DNA from: Nostoc sp. NIES-3756
GTDB taxonomy: Bacteria > Cyanobacteriota > Cyanobacteriia > Cyanobacteriales > Nostocaceae
NCBI RefSeq assembly: GCF_001548375.1
Contig: NZ_AP017296.1
Coordinates: 248,001 to 312,000 of the forward strand
Direction: 5' to 3'
DNA length: 64,000 bases
The notes beneath the pieces are model-generated. The model saw nothing but the letters and a program-made list of their open reading frames with translations, had not been told where the DNA came from and did no database searches. The translations under genes were made by a program, and so were the position numbers. Positions 35,016 to 45,312 of the stretch are shown here, piece after piece. How positions within the stretch are numbered: position 1 is the stretch's first letter; each line of letters opens with the position of its first letter.

Positions 35016-38000
35016 TTAATCAGGTAGAAAATTGTGATATTTAAGATAGGAAATGTATGTTGAGATTAATTGTTCATCAATGTTTGGATAGGTAATTTGT
35101 GAGTTCGATAGTCCGGCGATCGCATTTTGACTATCAAACTTTATCCTCCCTGTTTTTACAGCTTGCTGATCTGAGGTATCCTCTGAAAAGAATGGTACAA
35201 GTGGATATAAAGGATGTTCTGGTGAAGCACCTGCAATGTTAATCAATTTCAACCGCCAGTCTTCATAAGATATTTGTTGAATTTGATAACCAAATGATTG
35301 AATTACCTCAAGTAAAGTATGTGTGTGTAAAAGTTGATTATTCACTAAATGAAATGCTTTCCCTAAATATTTTTCTTGTTTTGATAGGTGGATAATTGCT
35401 TGGCTGACGTAATCAACTGGCATGATATCTTCTTGAATATCTCGGTTGGGAACACTGCCGAGTTGAATACAGCCAATTATCAGCTTGTATACAAAGTCAT
35501 TAACGTTAAATACTCCTGTTTGGCTATGACCAGAAACCCTACCAATTCTGTAAATACTAATTGGTAAACCTCTAAATTTAGCGGTTTGAATTAATTGTTC
35601 ACCTACCCATTTAGTTTGTACATAACCATTACTATTTACTGGATGATTATCAATACAGTCTGCTTCTGTTACTACTGTGACATCCAAGCCTTGCAAGGGC
35701 GAAAAAATACTTGCAGTAGAAATAAAATGTACTGGTTTTGTTTTTAATCGACAAGCTAATCTCAAAACTTCTTGTGTTCCTAGAACATTAACAGCCTTTA
35801 ACACAGAGTAGGGATAAATATGATTTACCCAAGCTCCATTATGATAAATAACGTCAATTCTATTAGCTAACTCTTGAAAGTCTGGCTCCTTCAACCCCAA
35901 TAATGGCAGAGATAAGTCCCCTACCACAGGAATAATTCTCTGACTAAAACTCTCATTCCAGATTAAATAAGATTCTAAAGTATTTTGGAGTTTTTTCTTC
36001 GCTGCTACTAAATTGGTAGCGCGTACTAAGCAATAAATCTTGGCGTTAGTTTGCTGCAAAAGTTCCAATAATAGGAAGGCACCTAAAAAGCCAGTTGCTC
36101 CTGTTAATAGGATGTTATTTGTTTCAATTACAAGTTTCTGATAATCACAATCTGGGTAAATTTTTGCATCAAGAATAATTTCTTGATTCCAGTCTATAAT
36201 ATTTTTTGGGCTGAATACATTATTGTATTCGGCTTGGTGATACTTGTCTAAAATAACAGCTAAACTAGCTACAGTAGGAGATTCAAATAAAATACGTAAA
36301 GGTAAATTTACTTGAAAAATTGCCCGAATTTTCAAAATTAACTTGGTTGTTAATAAAGAATTACCTCCTATTTCAAAGAAGTTATCATCAATACCTACTG
36401 TTTCCACACTTAACACTTCAGACCAAAGTTTTGTTAGCTGAATTTCTGTTTCAGTACGAGCAGCAATAAAAGTATTTTCACGCTCTTGCAGTTGTGGTTT
36501 AGGTAAAGCGCGACGGTTAATTTTACCATTGGGTGTAGTGGGGAAAGCTGCCAAAAATACAAAAGCAGTGGGTATCATGTAGTTGGGTAGCTGTTCTTGT
36601 AGAAACTGCTGCAAATTGCTAGAGTTTATCGGCTGTGTTGAGTTTGGGACAATATAAGCAACTAATTGCTGTTGTTTAGGTGAATCTTCTCGAATTAAAA
36701 CTAAACACTCCTTGACCATTGGGTGTTTACTTAGTATAGATTCAATTTCTCCTAATTCTATGCGGAATCCTCGTAATTTTACCTGATTATCGAGACGACC
36801 AATTAATTCTATATTCCCATCAGATAGCCATCGTCCTAAATCACCTGTTTTGTAAATGTATTCTCCTGGCTTTTGAGTAAATAAATTAGGAATAAATTTT
36901 TCTGCTGTTAAATATGGTCTATTGAAATAACCCCGCGCCAAACCAGCGCCACCTATATAAATTTCTCCTGTTACGCCTACAGGGACGGGTTGCAAGTAAT
37001 GGTCTAAAATATAAATTTGAGTATTAGCAAATGGTCGCCCTATAGGTACTAACTGATCTATGGATGATTCAGTTGTGCCAGTTTCAAAATAGGTACTATC
37101 AATAGTGGCTTCAGTTAGACCAAAGGAATTAATCAGTCTAGTTTTTTGACTGCAAAATTTACGAAACTCTTCATACTCCTGCACATACCAACTATCAGAA
37201 CCACAAATTAACAACTGCATAAAGTCAAGGCGTTGTTGACTTTGTCGTAGATATTGAATTAAATTTCTCAATACTCCAGGTACAAACTCTGCACAGTCTA
37301 CTTTTTCTTGAAGCATGAGTTGATAAAGTTTGTCTGGTTCTAGTAATAATTCACGCGGACATAGTACCAATTTTCCGCCAGAACAAAGTGCGCGAACTAA
37401 GTCTCCAGAAAAAACGTCAAAGGAGAAACTAGCCATTTGCAAATGAGAGGTGGCGTTGCTTTGCAACTGATAAGCTTCTTCCCAAGCAAGGTAAGCATTC
37501 ACTAAGCTGTGATGTTCTATCATCACACCTTTAGATTTACCTGTAGAACCAGAGGTATAGATAATGTAAGCTAGGTTATTTGGTACTACCTCTTTGAGAG
37601 GATTTTCTATATTATTATTATTAGTAATTTGCTTCCAGTCATTGATACAAATGATTTGGTTGTTGTAAATTGGGAGATTGTTTGCTAATTCTTTCTGTGT
37701 GAGAATGACTGGCGCTTGAGCATCTGCTAACATATACGCCAAGCGTTCTTGGGGATAGGATGGATCAAGTGGAAGATAAGCTCCACCTGCTTTGAGAACG
37801 CCTAATATTCCTACTATTAATTCACAGGAACGCTCTAAACAAATACCTACTAATACTTCTGGTTTTACTCCTTGAGTTTGTAAATAATGGGCTAGTTGAT
37901 TGGCGCGTTTGTTGAGTTCTCTATAAGTTAGTTGGCCTTTCTCAAATACTACTGCTACTGCATCAGGTGTTTTTTCAACTTGTGCTTCAAACAGTTGATG

Positions 38001-39512
38001 AATACACTGCTGAGGTACAAAAATTTTATTGCTATTCCAAGTAGTTAGTATTTGCTGATGTTTTGCTGTTGTTAATAGTGGTAAGTCAGATAGATTTTGT
38101 TCGGGATGGGCAATAATACCTGATAATAAGGTTTGGAAATGCCCCCACATTCGCGTAATTCTGTCAGCATTAAATAAGTCTGTGTTGTACTCTATTGACC
38201 CCATAAGCTCTGTATCTACCTCTACCATTGAAAGAGTTAAATCAAAATTTGCTGTCTGACTTTCTACTTTGAGGGAGTTGAGAGTTAAATCTGGCAAATG
38301 TAGAGTTTCTGTAGGGGCATTTTGGAGAATGAACATTACCTGAAACAGTGAACTATGGCTTAAATCTCTTTCTGGTTGTAGTTCTTCAACTAATTGTTCA
38401 AATGGTAAATCTTGATGAGCGTATGCACCAAGGGTAACTTCACGAACTTGTGCTAGTAATTCTTTAAAGGTTGGGTTTGCTTGTAAGTTACTCCGCAATA
38501 CTAGAGTATTAACAAAAAAGCCAATTAACCCTTCGATTTCTGAACGGTTGCGGTTAGCAATGGGAGTACCAACTAAAATATCATCCTGCTGAGTATAACG
38601 GTGCAGCAATACTTTAAATGCAGCCAGCAGGGTCATAAATAAGGTGACTCCTTCTTGCTGGGAAAGGTTTTTGAGTGCTGCTGTGAGTGACTCTGAGAGT
38701 GTGAAAGTTTGAGTTGCGCCTCGGTCAGTCTGAATTGCTGGGCGTGGGCGGTCTGTGGGTAATTTTAAGACTGGTAATTCACCACCTAACTGTTGCTTCC
38801 AATAGTTTAACTGTTTGTGGTAAATTTCTCCTTGTAACCATTGGCGTTGCCAAACGGCAAAATCTGCATATTGGATAGGTAGTTCAGGTAAATTGCTAGG
38901 CTGACCGCGATTGCAGGCTTGATAAACTGTTGTTAGTTCACGGATGAGTATTCCTGTTGACCAGCCATCAGACACGATGTGGTGCATGGTAAACAAGATT
39001 ACATGGTCTGTCTCTCCCAAGCGTAACAGACTCACCCGCAGTAGTGAATCTTTTTCTAAGTTGAAGGGTGTTTGCGCTTCTACTGTGGCTAGGCGGAGGG
39101 CTTCTGTTTCCCTTGCGGTGGCGGGGATATTCTGCAAATCAATGATTTTTAGTTGTAGCTTGGTTGTTGAACTAATTACTTGAACTGGTTCTTCGTCTAC
39201 TACTGTGAATGTAGTGCGTAAAATTTCATGACGATGGACTATTTCATTAATGCTGTTTTCTAGGGCGGCTATGTTTAGCCTTCCTGTTAAACGGATGGCG
39301 GCGGGGATGTTATAGGCGCTGCTTTGCGGTTCTAACTGGCTGAAGAACCATAGCCTTTGTTGAGAAAAGGATAAGGGGAATTTATGAGTATCTCGACTTT
39401 GGGGTGGAATTTTGGCTGGTGAGGCTTTCCCTTTTTCCTGGTTAAGTTTCTGCAATAACAGGGCGCGTTTTTCGGGGGATAATTCAGCTATTTTTTGCAG
39501 CAGGCTACTCAT
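35016..39512 (-). CDS. Terminal NRPS: C-A-T-reductase, 1498 aa
   Basis: Domains in order: condensation (about 45-480, MHHIVSDGWSTG active motif), adenylation (about 500-1000, YIIYTSGSTGKSKG core), carrier (DDNFFEIGGNSLLTTKL), then an NAD(P)H-dependent thioester reductase (about 1115-1490, LLTGATGFLGAFLL and GYVQTKW). My eye-aligned A-domain code is D-V-G-E-L-C-S-I-D-K, close to the ornithine code DVGEIGSIDK, so a basic residue such as Orn or Arg is likely. The reductase should release the peptide as an aldehyde, possibly reduced further by the next gene. No thioesterase domain is present. It starts 10 bp after the preceding NRPS gene. Confidence 0.93.
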   Translation of the reverse strand: MSSLLQKIAELSPEKRALLLQKLNQEKGKASPAKIPPQSRDTHKFPLSFSQQRLWFFSQLEPQSSAYNIPAAIRLTGRLNIAALENSINEIVHRHEILRTTFTVVDEEPVQVISSTTKLQLKIIDLQNIPATARETEALRLATVEAQTPFNLEKDSLLRVSLLRLGETDHVILFTMHHIVSDGWSTGILIRELTTVYQACNRGQPSNLPELPIQYADFAVWQRQWLQGEIYHKQLNYWKQQLGGELPVLKLPTDRPRPAIQTDRGATQTFTLSESLTAALKNLSQQEGVTLFMTLLAAFKVLLHRYTQQDDILVGTPIANRNRSEIEGLIGFFVNTLVLRSNLQANPTFKELLAQVREVTLGAYAHQDLPFEQLVEELQPERDLSHSSLFQVMFILQNAPTETLHLPDLTLNSLKVESQTANFDLTLSMVEVDTELMGSIEYNTDLFNADRITRMWGHFQTLLSGIIAHPEQNLSDLPLLTTAKHQQILTTWNSNKIFVPQQCIHQLFEAQVEKTPDAVAVVFEKGQLTYRELNKRANQLAHYLQTQGVKPEVLVGICLERSCELIVGILGVLKAGGAYLPLDPSYPQERLAYMLADAQAPVILTQKELANNLPIYNNQIICINDWKQITNNNNIENPLKEVVPNNLAYIIYTSGSTGKSKGVMIEHHSLVNAYLAWEEAYQLQSNATSHLQMASFSFDVFSGDLVRALCSGGKLVLCPRELLLEPDKLYQLMLQEKVDCAEFVPGVLRNLIQYLRQSQQRLDFMQLLICGSDSWYVQEYEEFRKFCSQKTRLINSFGLTEATIDSTYFETGTTESSIDQLVPIGRPFANTQIYILDHYLQPVPVGVTGEIYIGGAGLARGYFNRPYLTAEKFIPNLFTQKPGEYIYKTGDLGRWLSDGNIELIGRLDNQVKLRGFRIELGEIESILSKHPMVKECLVLIREDSPKQQQLVAYIVPNSTQPINSSNLQQFLQEQLPNYMIPTAFVFLAAFPTTPNGKINRRALPKPQLQERENTFIAARTETEIQLTKLWSEVLSVETVGIDDNFFEIGGNSLLTTKLILKIRAIFQVNLPLRILFESPTVASLAVILDKYHQAEYNNVFSPKNIIDWNQEIILDAKIYPDCDYQKLVIETNNILLTGATGFLGAFLLLELLQQTNAKIYCLVRATNLVAAKKKLQNTLESYLIWNESFSQRIIPVVGDLSLPLLGLKEPDFQELANRIDVIYHNGAWVNHIYPYSVLKAVNVLGTQEVLRLACRLKTKPVHFISTASIFSPLQGLDVTVVTEADCIDNHPVNSNGYVQTKWVGEQLIQTAKFRGLPISIYRIGRVSGHSQTGVFNVNDFVYKLIIGCIQLGSVPNRDIQEDIMPVDYVSQAIIHLSKQEKYLGKAFHLVNNQLLHTHTLLEVIQSFGYQIQQISYEDWRLKLINIAGASPEHPLYPLVPFFSEDTSDQQAVKTGRIKFDSQNAIAGLSNSQITYPNIDEQLISTYISYLKYHNFLPD

Positions 39513-39522
39513 ATATTTTTAA

Positions 39523-42500
39523 TTATTGGCTATCAGCAAGCATTAATTGGATGTCTTCGTCGGATAAGTCTGCTAATTCGGCGAGCGATCGCGCTAAACT
39601 TTCATCATCGACTTGTTCGGCTAGTTTTTGGGTGACAATTACACACAACTCGGCTACTGTAGGATTTGCAAAAACGTCTTGTATGAGTAATTCCACACCC
39701 AAAGCATCCCGCATCCGCGATATTAATTGAGTCACCAGCAGGGAATGTCCACCCAAGGTAAAAAAGTTATGATGTATCCCAACTTTCCCAACTTTTTCCA
39801 CTCTCAGCACTTGTGACCAAATTTCCGCCATTTGTGCTTCTAGGGAATTACGAGGTGCAACAAAGAATTGCTCTATTTCTGCGTTAATTTTATCCGGTGC
39901 AGGTAAGGCTTTACGGTCTACTTTACCATTGGCAGTTAACGGCAAGTTTTGCAAGGGTAGAAAGGCAGAAGGTATCATGTAATCTGGGAGTTTTTGTTGC
40001 AAGAAACTCCGTAAATCTTCTACTGATAAAGACTCTGGTTGTACCACCAAATAAGCCACTAAACGTTGGTCGCCAGCAACATCTTCCCGTACCGTTACTA
40101 CTGCATCTTTCACCGTTGGGTGTTGACAAAGTAAAGTTTCAATTTCGCCTAACTCGATGCGAAAGCCCCGTAGTTTTACTTGGTCATCTAAGCGTCCTAA
40201 AAATTCTAAAGTCCCATCTACACGCCAGCGCACTTGGTCGCCTGTTTTGTAAAGACGCGCTCCTGGTTCATCATTAAAGGGGTGAGGAATAAACTTTTGT
40301 GCAGTTAATTCCGGTTGATTTAGGTAGCCTCTGGCTAATCCCGCACCACCAATATATAACTCACCTATCACACCTTTTGGTACTGGTTGTAAGTATTGGT
40401 CTAAAACATAAAGTTGGGTGTTAGCAATGGGATGACCGATAGGAATTGAGCTTGAGTAATTATGAGTCGATGGTACTTGGTAAATGCAGCAGCCTACCAC
40501 AGTTTCTGTAGGGCCGTATTCATTTATGAGTACAGTATTAGGGGCGTATTTTTGCCAGAAATTAATATGTTGTGTGGTGAGGTTTTCACCACCGATAATA
40601 AAAGCGTTTGTTCTACCTGCGGCTTCTTGGGTTGTTAATTGTTGACTGAGTAATTCTAAATGAGCGGGGGTAATTTTTACTAGACTAAGATTACTTCTAG
40701 CTTTGATAGTTTGTGCTAGAGTTTCTATACCCTGATGTTCGGGTAGAAGTTCTACTTGGCTACCTGCAAGTAAAGGGGAAAATAAACTGGTGATGGTTAA
40801 GTCAAAGCCTAAAGAAGAATGAACTAATGTACCTGAACCTTGCTCAACTTTATATACTTGTGTACACCAGTTGAGATAGTTAACTAATCCAGAATGCTCA
40901 ATTAAAGTTCCCTTGGGTTTACCAGTAGAACCAGAGGTGTAAATTACATAGGCTAAATTATTAGCATTAGTGGAGCTAATGGGGTTTGTTTGTGGTTGCT
41001 GGTTTATAGCTTCAGTATCAGTATCTAGGCAAATAGTTGTGATATTATCTGCTGGGAAGTTTGCTGCTAAACTGGCTTGAGTTAGCAATAATGACATTTG
41101 TGCATCTGCTAATATATATTCTTGACGTTCTGTTGGATAATTAGGGTCAATGGGTACATAAGCTGCACCAGCTTTGAGGATACCTAATACACCAATGACC
41201 ATTAATAAGGAACGCTCTACACAAATACCTATTAATTGTTCTGAACCTAAGCCTAAACTTTGCAAATAATGTGCTAGTTGATTGGCACGTTTATTTAACT
41301 CTTGATATGTAAGTTTTTGTTCTGCAAAAACAACAGCAATATTATCTGGTGTTTGCTGACATTGGGCTTCAAACCAATGATGAATACATTGATAAGGTAA
41401 TTCTGGAGTTTGAGTATTGTTGAAATCTATTAAAAGTTGTTTTCTTTCTGCTGGGGTTAAAATATTTAACTGGGAAATGTTGGCTTGGGGATTTTTAATA
41501 GCACTTTCTAACAAACAGACAAATTGATTAGCTAAATTCTCAATATCTGCTATGGCAAATAAGTTACCATCATAGTGAAATTCTGCTTTTAACTCATTAT
41601 CAATTGTTTGTACAGCAGTCAGTTTCACTTTAAAGCGATCGCTACAGACGTAATGGTGGTAAAGTGTGAATGTAACTTCCCCGGCTTTGTGCGGTTGAGG
41701 CGCGGCTGTAAACTCATAGCAGAAAGGAAAGAAGGCTATTGAACCATCTTGTTGATTAGCGTCCCAGCTAAAGCATTCTTGCCAATCAGACATTTCTGTG
41801 GTAGTATAATTGACTTTTACTAGTATATCAGTGAAGCGATCGTCATTTTCTAACGGGCAAGTCAGAGGCACATATTTAGTAAATAATCCTAAACCTGCTT
41901 TTAATTCTTCATAGTTCCGCCCATCAAAAGCAGTACCAATAATTAGATCAAAAGTTCCAGTTAGCCGCCACAGTAGAATTAGCCAACAAGTTAATAAAAA
42001 TGTTTCTGTAGTAGTTTGATACTTTTGAGTAAGCTCATCAATTTTATTAACTAATTGCTGATTTATTGATTTAGTAAAAACTTGTGGCTGAAATTTATCT
42101 ATTTGTTGTTTTGGTGTTTCATTTATTAGTTTGTAGCTTCCACATCTAGCAATATCTATTTGTCGCCAATATCCTCTACCTGCATCAGTTTCTTCTGCTT
42201 CTAGCAATTCATTTAACCAGGCTGCGATATCAGCATATTGCAAAGGTTCATCTAAAATATCGTCTTTTTGCAAGCAGGCACTATAGCAACTGCTAATCTC
42301 TGCAACTAAATTCTTTAAAGTTAAAACATCTGCACAAAGAGCAGAGATATTAAGAAATAAAATAGTAGTAGTTTGATTAACGTTTAATAACTTTATTGTA
42401 AATAAATCTTCTGGTTCGCTTTGCCTAGATTGATTCTCTTGAAGAAATAGCTGGTTTATTAATTGCGGTAAACTATAGTTGCTAATAATTTCTTGTTCTG

Positions 42501-42750
42501 AAAACAAAAAGTTACTAGCTTCGATAACTTGGCTAGGAACTTTAATGCCTTGGGGGCGATAAAACTTAGTACGTAAAATTTCATTCCTATCAACAACCTT
42601 TTGCAACACACTTTTTAATACGTTGACTTGCAAATCGCCTGTTATGACAATTGCGCCGCAAGCACGGTAAACAGAATTATTTTGTTGTAATAACCAAAGA
42701 CGCTGTTGTTGTGGTGAAAGTTGAAAACCTTGGACTTCCTGAGTTAACAT
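39523..42750 (-). CDS. NRPS: interface domain-A(Asn-like)-T, 1075 aa
   Basis: The N-terminal 430 residues look like a condensation domain, but HHxxxDG is replaced by NISALCAD. The first NRPS module of the 53450-59806 gene has a similar LPALCAD. Such inactive C-like domains are known as interface domains next to Asp beta-hydroxylases of siderophore pathways. The A domain (about 450-950) reads D-L-T-K-I-G-E-V-G-K, nearly the asparagine code DLTKLGEVGK. A carrier domain (HHNFFTLGGHSLLVTQ) and an acidic tail (ADLSDEDIQLML) end the protein. The free-standing hydroxylase gene is 14 bp upstream, so the carrier-bound Asn or Asp is probably beta-hydroxylated. Confidence 0.9.
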   Translation of the reverse strand: MLTQEVQGFQLSPQQQRLWLLQQNNSVYRACGAIVITGDLQVNVLKSVLQKVVDRNEILRTKFYRPQGIKVPSQVIEASNFLFSEQEIISNYSLPQLINQLFLQENQSRQSEPEDLFTIKLLNVNQTTTILFLNISALCADVLTLKNLVAEISSCYSACLQKDDILDEPLQYADIAAWLNELLEAEETDAGRGYWRQIDIARCGSYKLINETPKQQIDKFQPQVFTKSINQQLVNKIDELTQKYQTTTETFLLTCWLILLWRLTGTFDLIIGTAFDGRNYEELKAGLGLFTKYVPLTCPLENDDRFTDILVKVNYTTTEMSDWQECFSWDANQQDGSIAFFPFCYEFTAAPQPHKAGEVTFTLYHHYVCSDRFKVKLTAVQTIDNELKAEFHYDGNLFAIADIENLANQFVCLLESAIKNPQANISQLNILTPAERKQLLIDFNNTQTPELPYQCIHHWFEAQCQQTPDNIAVVFAEQKLTYQELNKRANQLAHYLQSLGLGSEQLIGICVERSLLMVIGVLGILKAGAAYVPIDPNYPTERQEYILADAQMSLLLTQASLAANFPADNITTICLDTDTEAINQQPQTNPISSTNANNLAYVIYTSGSTGKPKGTLIEHSGLVNYLNWCTQVYKVEQGSGTLVHSSLGFDLTITSLFSPLLAGSQVELLPEHQGIETLAQTIKARSNLSLVKITPAHLELLSQQLTTQEAAGRTNAFIIGGENLTTQHINFWQKYAPNTVLINEYGPTETVVGCCIYQVPSTHNYSSSIPIGHPIANTQLYVLDQYLQPVPKGVIGELYIGGAGLARGYLNQPELTAQKFIPHPFNDEPGARLYKTGDQVRWRVDGTLEFLGRLDDQVKLRGFRIELGEIETLLCQHPTVKDAVVTVREDVAGDQRLVAYLVVQPESLSVEDLRSFLQQKLPDYMIPSAFLPLQNLPLTANGKVDRKALPAPDKINAEIEQFFVAPRNSLEAQMAEIWSQVLRVEKVGKVGIHHNFFTLGGHSLLVTQLISRMRDALGVELLIQDVFANPTVAELCVIVTQKLAEQVDDESLARSLAELADLSDEDIQLMLADSQ

Positions 42751-42764
42751 CTTATTAATTATCC

Positions 42765-43793
42765 TTAATATTCAATTTCTGTATAACTTCTCATTTCGCC
42801 CATAGCTACGAATAGCTTTCTCTCACCTACAAATGGGTTTCTGGCGTGGGCAGCTAAAATATTATCTAATAGTAATACGTCTCCTTTTTGCCAAGGAAAC
42901 GTTACTTCTAATTGTTGATAAACTCCGCAAATTTCTTCCATTACAGAATCTTCAATAGGAGTACCATCACCGTAATAGCAGTTTCTTGGTAAATCTTCTG
43001 GTTTGAAAGATATCAATAGTGACTGTCTTGTAATTGGATCTAAACAGGCTGGATGCCAATGTTGGGCTTGGTTAAACCAAGATATTTCACTTGTTTGCGG
43101 ATGTTTAATAACAGCAGGACGGACAGAAAAAGTACGCAGGCGATTTTTTGATTTCCATTCAAATCTTATAGCATTTTGTTGACATTTTTTCTCAACTTCT
43201 GCTGAATTTTTAGTTTGAAATACTGTTTGCCAATCAAGTCCTAAACCATCGCCGTAGTTGCGGACATACATGACTTGCTTTTCAATAAAAATCTTGCGAA
43301 TTTTCGGGTCAATTAATTGAAAAACTTTTCGACTATCAACAATTGGTGTTTCTCCTCCCTGCTGCGCTGGCTGATGACAACCAAACATAATTTTTAAGGG
43401 AAAGCGATGATTAAAAGAGTTTTCGTTATGCCATAATAGTTTTCTATCCGCAGGATAAAATACTGGGGTGTAAACTTTTCCGCTTACTATTTCGCGGGGA
43501 TGTTCGCCGTTTTCATTAAAAAGTTCTTGACAAATAGCCAAACCAAACTTTTCAAATGTAGATGGTGTATCAATATTAAATCCTTGAAATAAAATTGCAC
43601 CATATTTGAGCAGTTGGCTATTAATAAAATTCTGATTAGCAATTAACCAATCTGATAAATCAATATTATCAACTGTGGGTTTAATTACTGAAATTAAATT
43701 TTCATTATAATTAAAAATTTCCGTTGTGATTAATGCTTGTAACTGTGAATTGACAACTCGACGCTGAATATTTTTTAACTCTAGTTTTTTCAT
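42765..43793 (-). CDS. SyrP-like Fe(II)/2-oxoglutarate beta-hydroxylase, 342 aa
   Basis: A TauD/SyrP-type dioxygenase. The iron triad is His122 and Glu124 in LLWHNENSF and His316 in AAHARNPFVGER, with Arg325 as the likely 2-oxoglutarate anchor. GGETPIVDSRKVF and RNCYYGDGTPIEDS are typical of the SyrP group, which hydroxylates Asp on a carrier protein. It sits between a free-standing C domain (4-bp ATGA overlap) and an interface-A-T protein, the order expected for hydroxylation of the residue loaded there. It uses an HxE triad rather than the commoner HxD. Its homologue is fused to the C-terminus of the NRPS at 59854. Confidence 0.93.
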   Translation of the reverse strand: MKKLELKNIQRRVVNSQLQALITTEIFNYNENLISVIKPTVDNIDLSDWLIANQNFINSQLLKYGAILFQGFNIDTPSTFEKFGLAICQELFNENGEHPREIVSGKVYTPVFYPADRKLLWHNENSFNHRFPLKIMFGCHQPAQQGGETPIVDSRKVFQLIDPKIRKIFIEKQVMYVRNYGDGLGLDWQTVFQTKNSAEVEKKCQQNAIRFEWKSKNRLRTFSVRPAVIKHPQTSEISWFNQAQHWHPACLDPITRQSLLISFKPEDLPRNCYYGDGTPIEDSVMEEICGVYQQLEVTFPWQKGDVLLLDNILAAHARNPFVGERKLFVAMGEMRSYTEIEY

Positions 43794-45310
43794 AGTTCTA
43801 CATCGGTGCTGATTTTTCGTTTAGCTGTTTTGAGCTTTTGCTGAAATGCTTGTTTATTTCTAACCTTATTCTGGTTATCTTGTTGTAAATCTGCTACTCG
43901 TAAATGGTTGAGTAAATCTGATAATTTTACGTTAGGGTTAAAAACTACTTGATTTAAAATTTCTTGCCAGTTATTCATCATCCTGGTAATAGTAGATTCA
44001 GCAAATAAATCTGTTGTGTACTCTAGATTAGTAATGATTACCTGGGATGTTTCTTTTATTCTCAAAAGTAAATCTAGTTGAGTTTTAAGTTTAGGGATGG
44101 GGATAGAATTAATTGTTAATCCTGGTAAATTAAAAGATGTGGAGTGAGTAGTTTCTAAAACTACTTTTACCTGAAAAAATGGAGATTTGTTAAGGCTACG
44201 TGTGGGATTAAAAGTGTTGACAAGTAAGTCAAAAGGTAAATCTTGATGCGAGTAAGCATCTAAAGTAACTGACTTAACCCTTTGTAATAGTTCCTGAAAA
44301 GTTGGATTTTCAGCTACAGATAGCCGTAATACTAATTGATTGACAAAAAAGCCAATTAATTTATCAGTTTCGGCTCTATTACGATTCGCTACATCAATAC
44401 CAATAACAATTTCTTCTTGTTGACTATAATAATGTAATAAAATTTCAAATGCAGCTAACAGCAGCATAAATATTGTGCTGCCTAACTGGAGACTTAATTG
44501 TTTGATTTTTTCAGTAAAATATTGACTAATTACTAAAGTTTTTTTTGCTCCTTCATAAGTAGGTATTTCTGGACGGGGATAGTCAGTAGGTAGTTTTAAT
44601 TCTGGTAAATTTTTACCTATTTGTTTTCGCCAATAATCAAGATGATTTTCTAAAACTTTACCTGTTAAATAATTTCTTTGCCAAACAGCAAAATCTGCAT
44701 ACTGAATTGGTAATGTTGGTAAATTTTCAGGTTGCTGATGAGAAAATGCTTGATAAAATGTGATTAATTCCTTTAGCAATATTTCTATTGACCAAGCATC
44801 AGTAATAATATGGTGCATTACCAAAACTAATACGAACTCTTGGGAATTGAGTTGTAGAATTTTGACTCGAAATAAGGGAATTTGAGCTAAATCAAAAGGT
44901 TGTTTTGCTTCTTGCAAAACTAAATTTTTGATTTCTTGTTCTTGTGCTTCTTCTGGTAATTCTTGAATATCATAGATTGCTATTTTTAGCGGTAAATGAG
45001 GATAAATAACTTGTTGCGGTTCACCTTTTATAGTAATAAAGCTAGTGCGTAATATTTCATGACGTGCAACGATTTCTTGAAAACTTTTCTCTAGATAGGT
45101 TAAACTTAACTCTCCTTGTAAACGGATAGCTAACAGAATGTTATAGCTAGAATTACCTGGTTGAATCTGTTCAACAAACCATAGTCTTTGTTGAGCGAAT
45201 GATAATGGAAAAAACTGTGGTTTAATTGCTTGTTGTTGCAGTATTCTGGCTATAATTTCCCGTTTTTTAGCGGTCGTAAGTTGGCATAGATCATTAGATA
45301 TTGTATTCAT
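43790..45310 (-). CDS. Free-standing NRPS condensation domain, 506 aa
   Basis: A single LCL-type condensation domain: FFPLSFAQQRLWFVEQIQPG at the start, active-site motif VMHHIITDAWSIE (Gly replaced by Ala in HHxxxDG, with the catalytic second His kept), FFVNQLVLR and YSHQDLPFD. A basic tail (KLKTAKRKIS) of about 40 residues follows and could be a docking segment. It lies between the PKS and the hydroxylase genes. It probably joins the PKS-bound chain to the residue on the interface-A-T protein, supplying the condensation activity that the interface domain lacks. Confidence 0.9.
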   Translation of the reverse strand: MNTISNDLCQLTTAKKREIIARILQQQAIKPQFFPLSFAQQRLWFVEQIQPGNSSYNILLAIRLQGELSLTYLEKSFQEIVARHEILRTSFITIKGEPQQVIYPHLPLKIAIYDIQELPEEAQEQEIKNLVLQEAKQPFDLAQIPLFRVKILQLNSQEFVLVLVMHHIITDAWSIEILLKELITFYQAFSHQQPENLPTLPIQYADFAVWQRNYLTGKVLENHLDYWRKQIGKNLPELKLPTDYPRPEIPTYEGAKKTLVISQYFTEKIKQLSLQLGSTIFMLLLAAFEILLHYYSQQEEIVIGIDVANRNRAETDKLIGFFVNQLVLRLSVAENPTFQELLQRVKSVTLDAYSHQDLPFDLLVNTFNPTRSLNKSPFFQVKVVLETTHSTSFNLPGLTINSIPIPKLKTQLDLLLRIKETSQVIITNLEYTTDLFAESTITRMMNNWQEILNQVVFNPNVKLSDLLNHLRVADLQQDNQNKVRNKQAFQQKLKTAKRKISTDVEL

Positions 45311-45312
45311 GA

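Noticed and set aside
39523..42750. Interface domain taken as an ordinary condensation domain
   Set aside because: HHxxxDG is missing (NISALCAD instead), and a separate C-domain protein is encoded two genes upstream.
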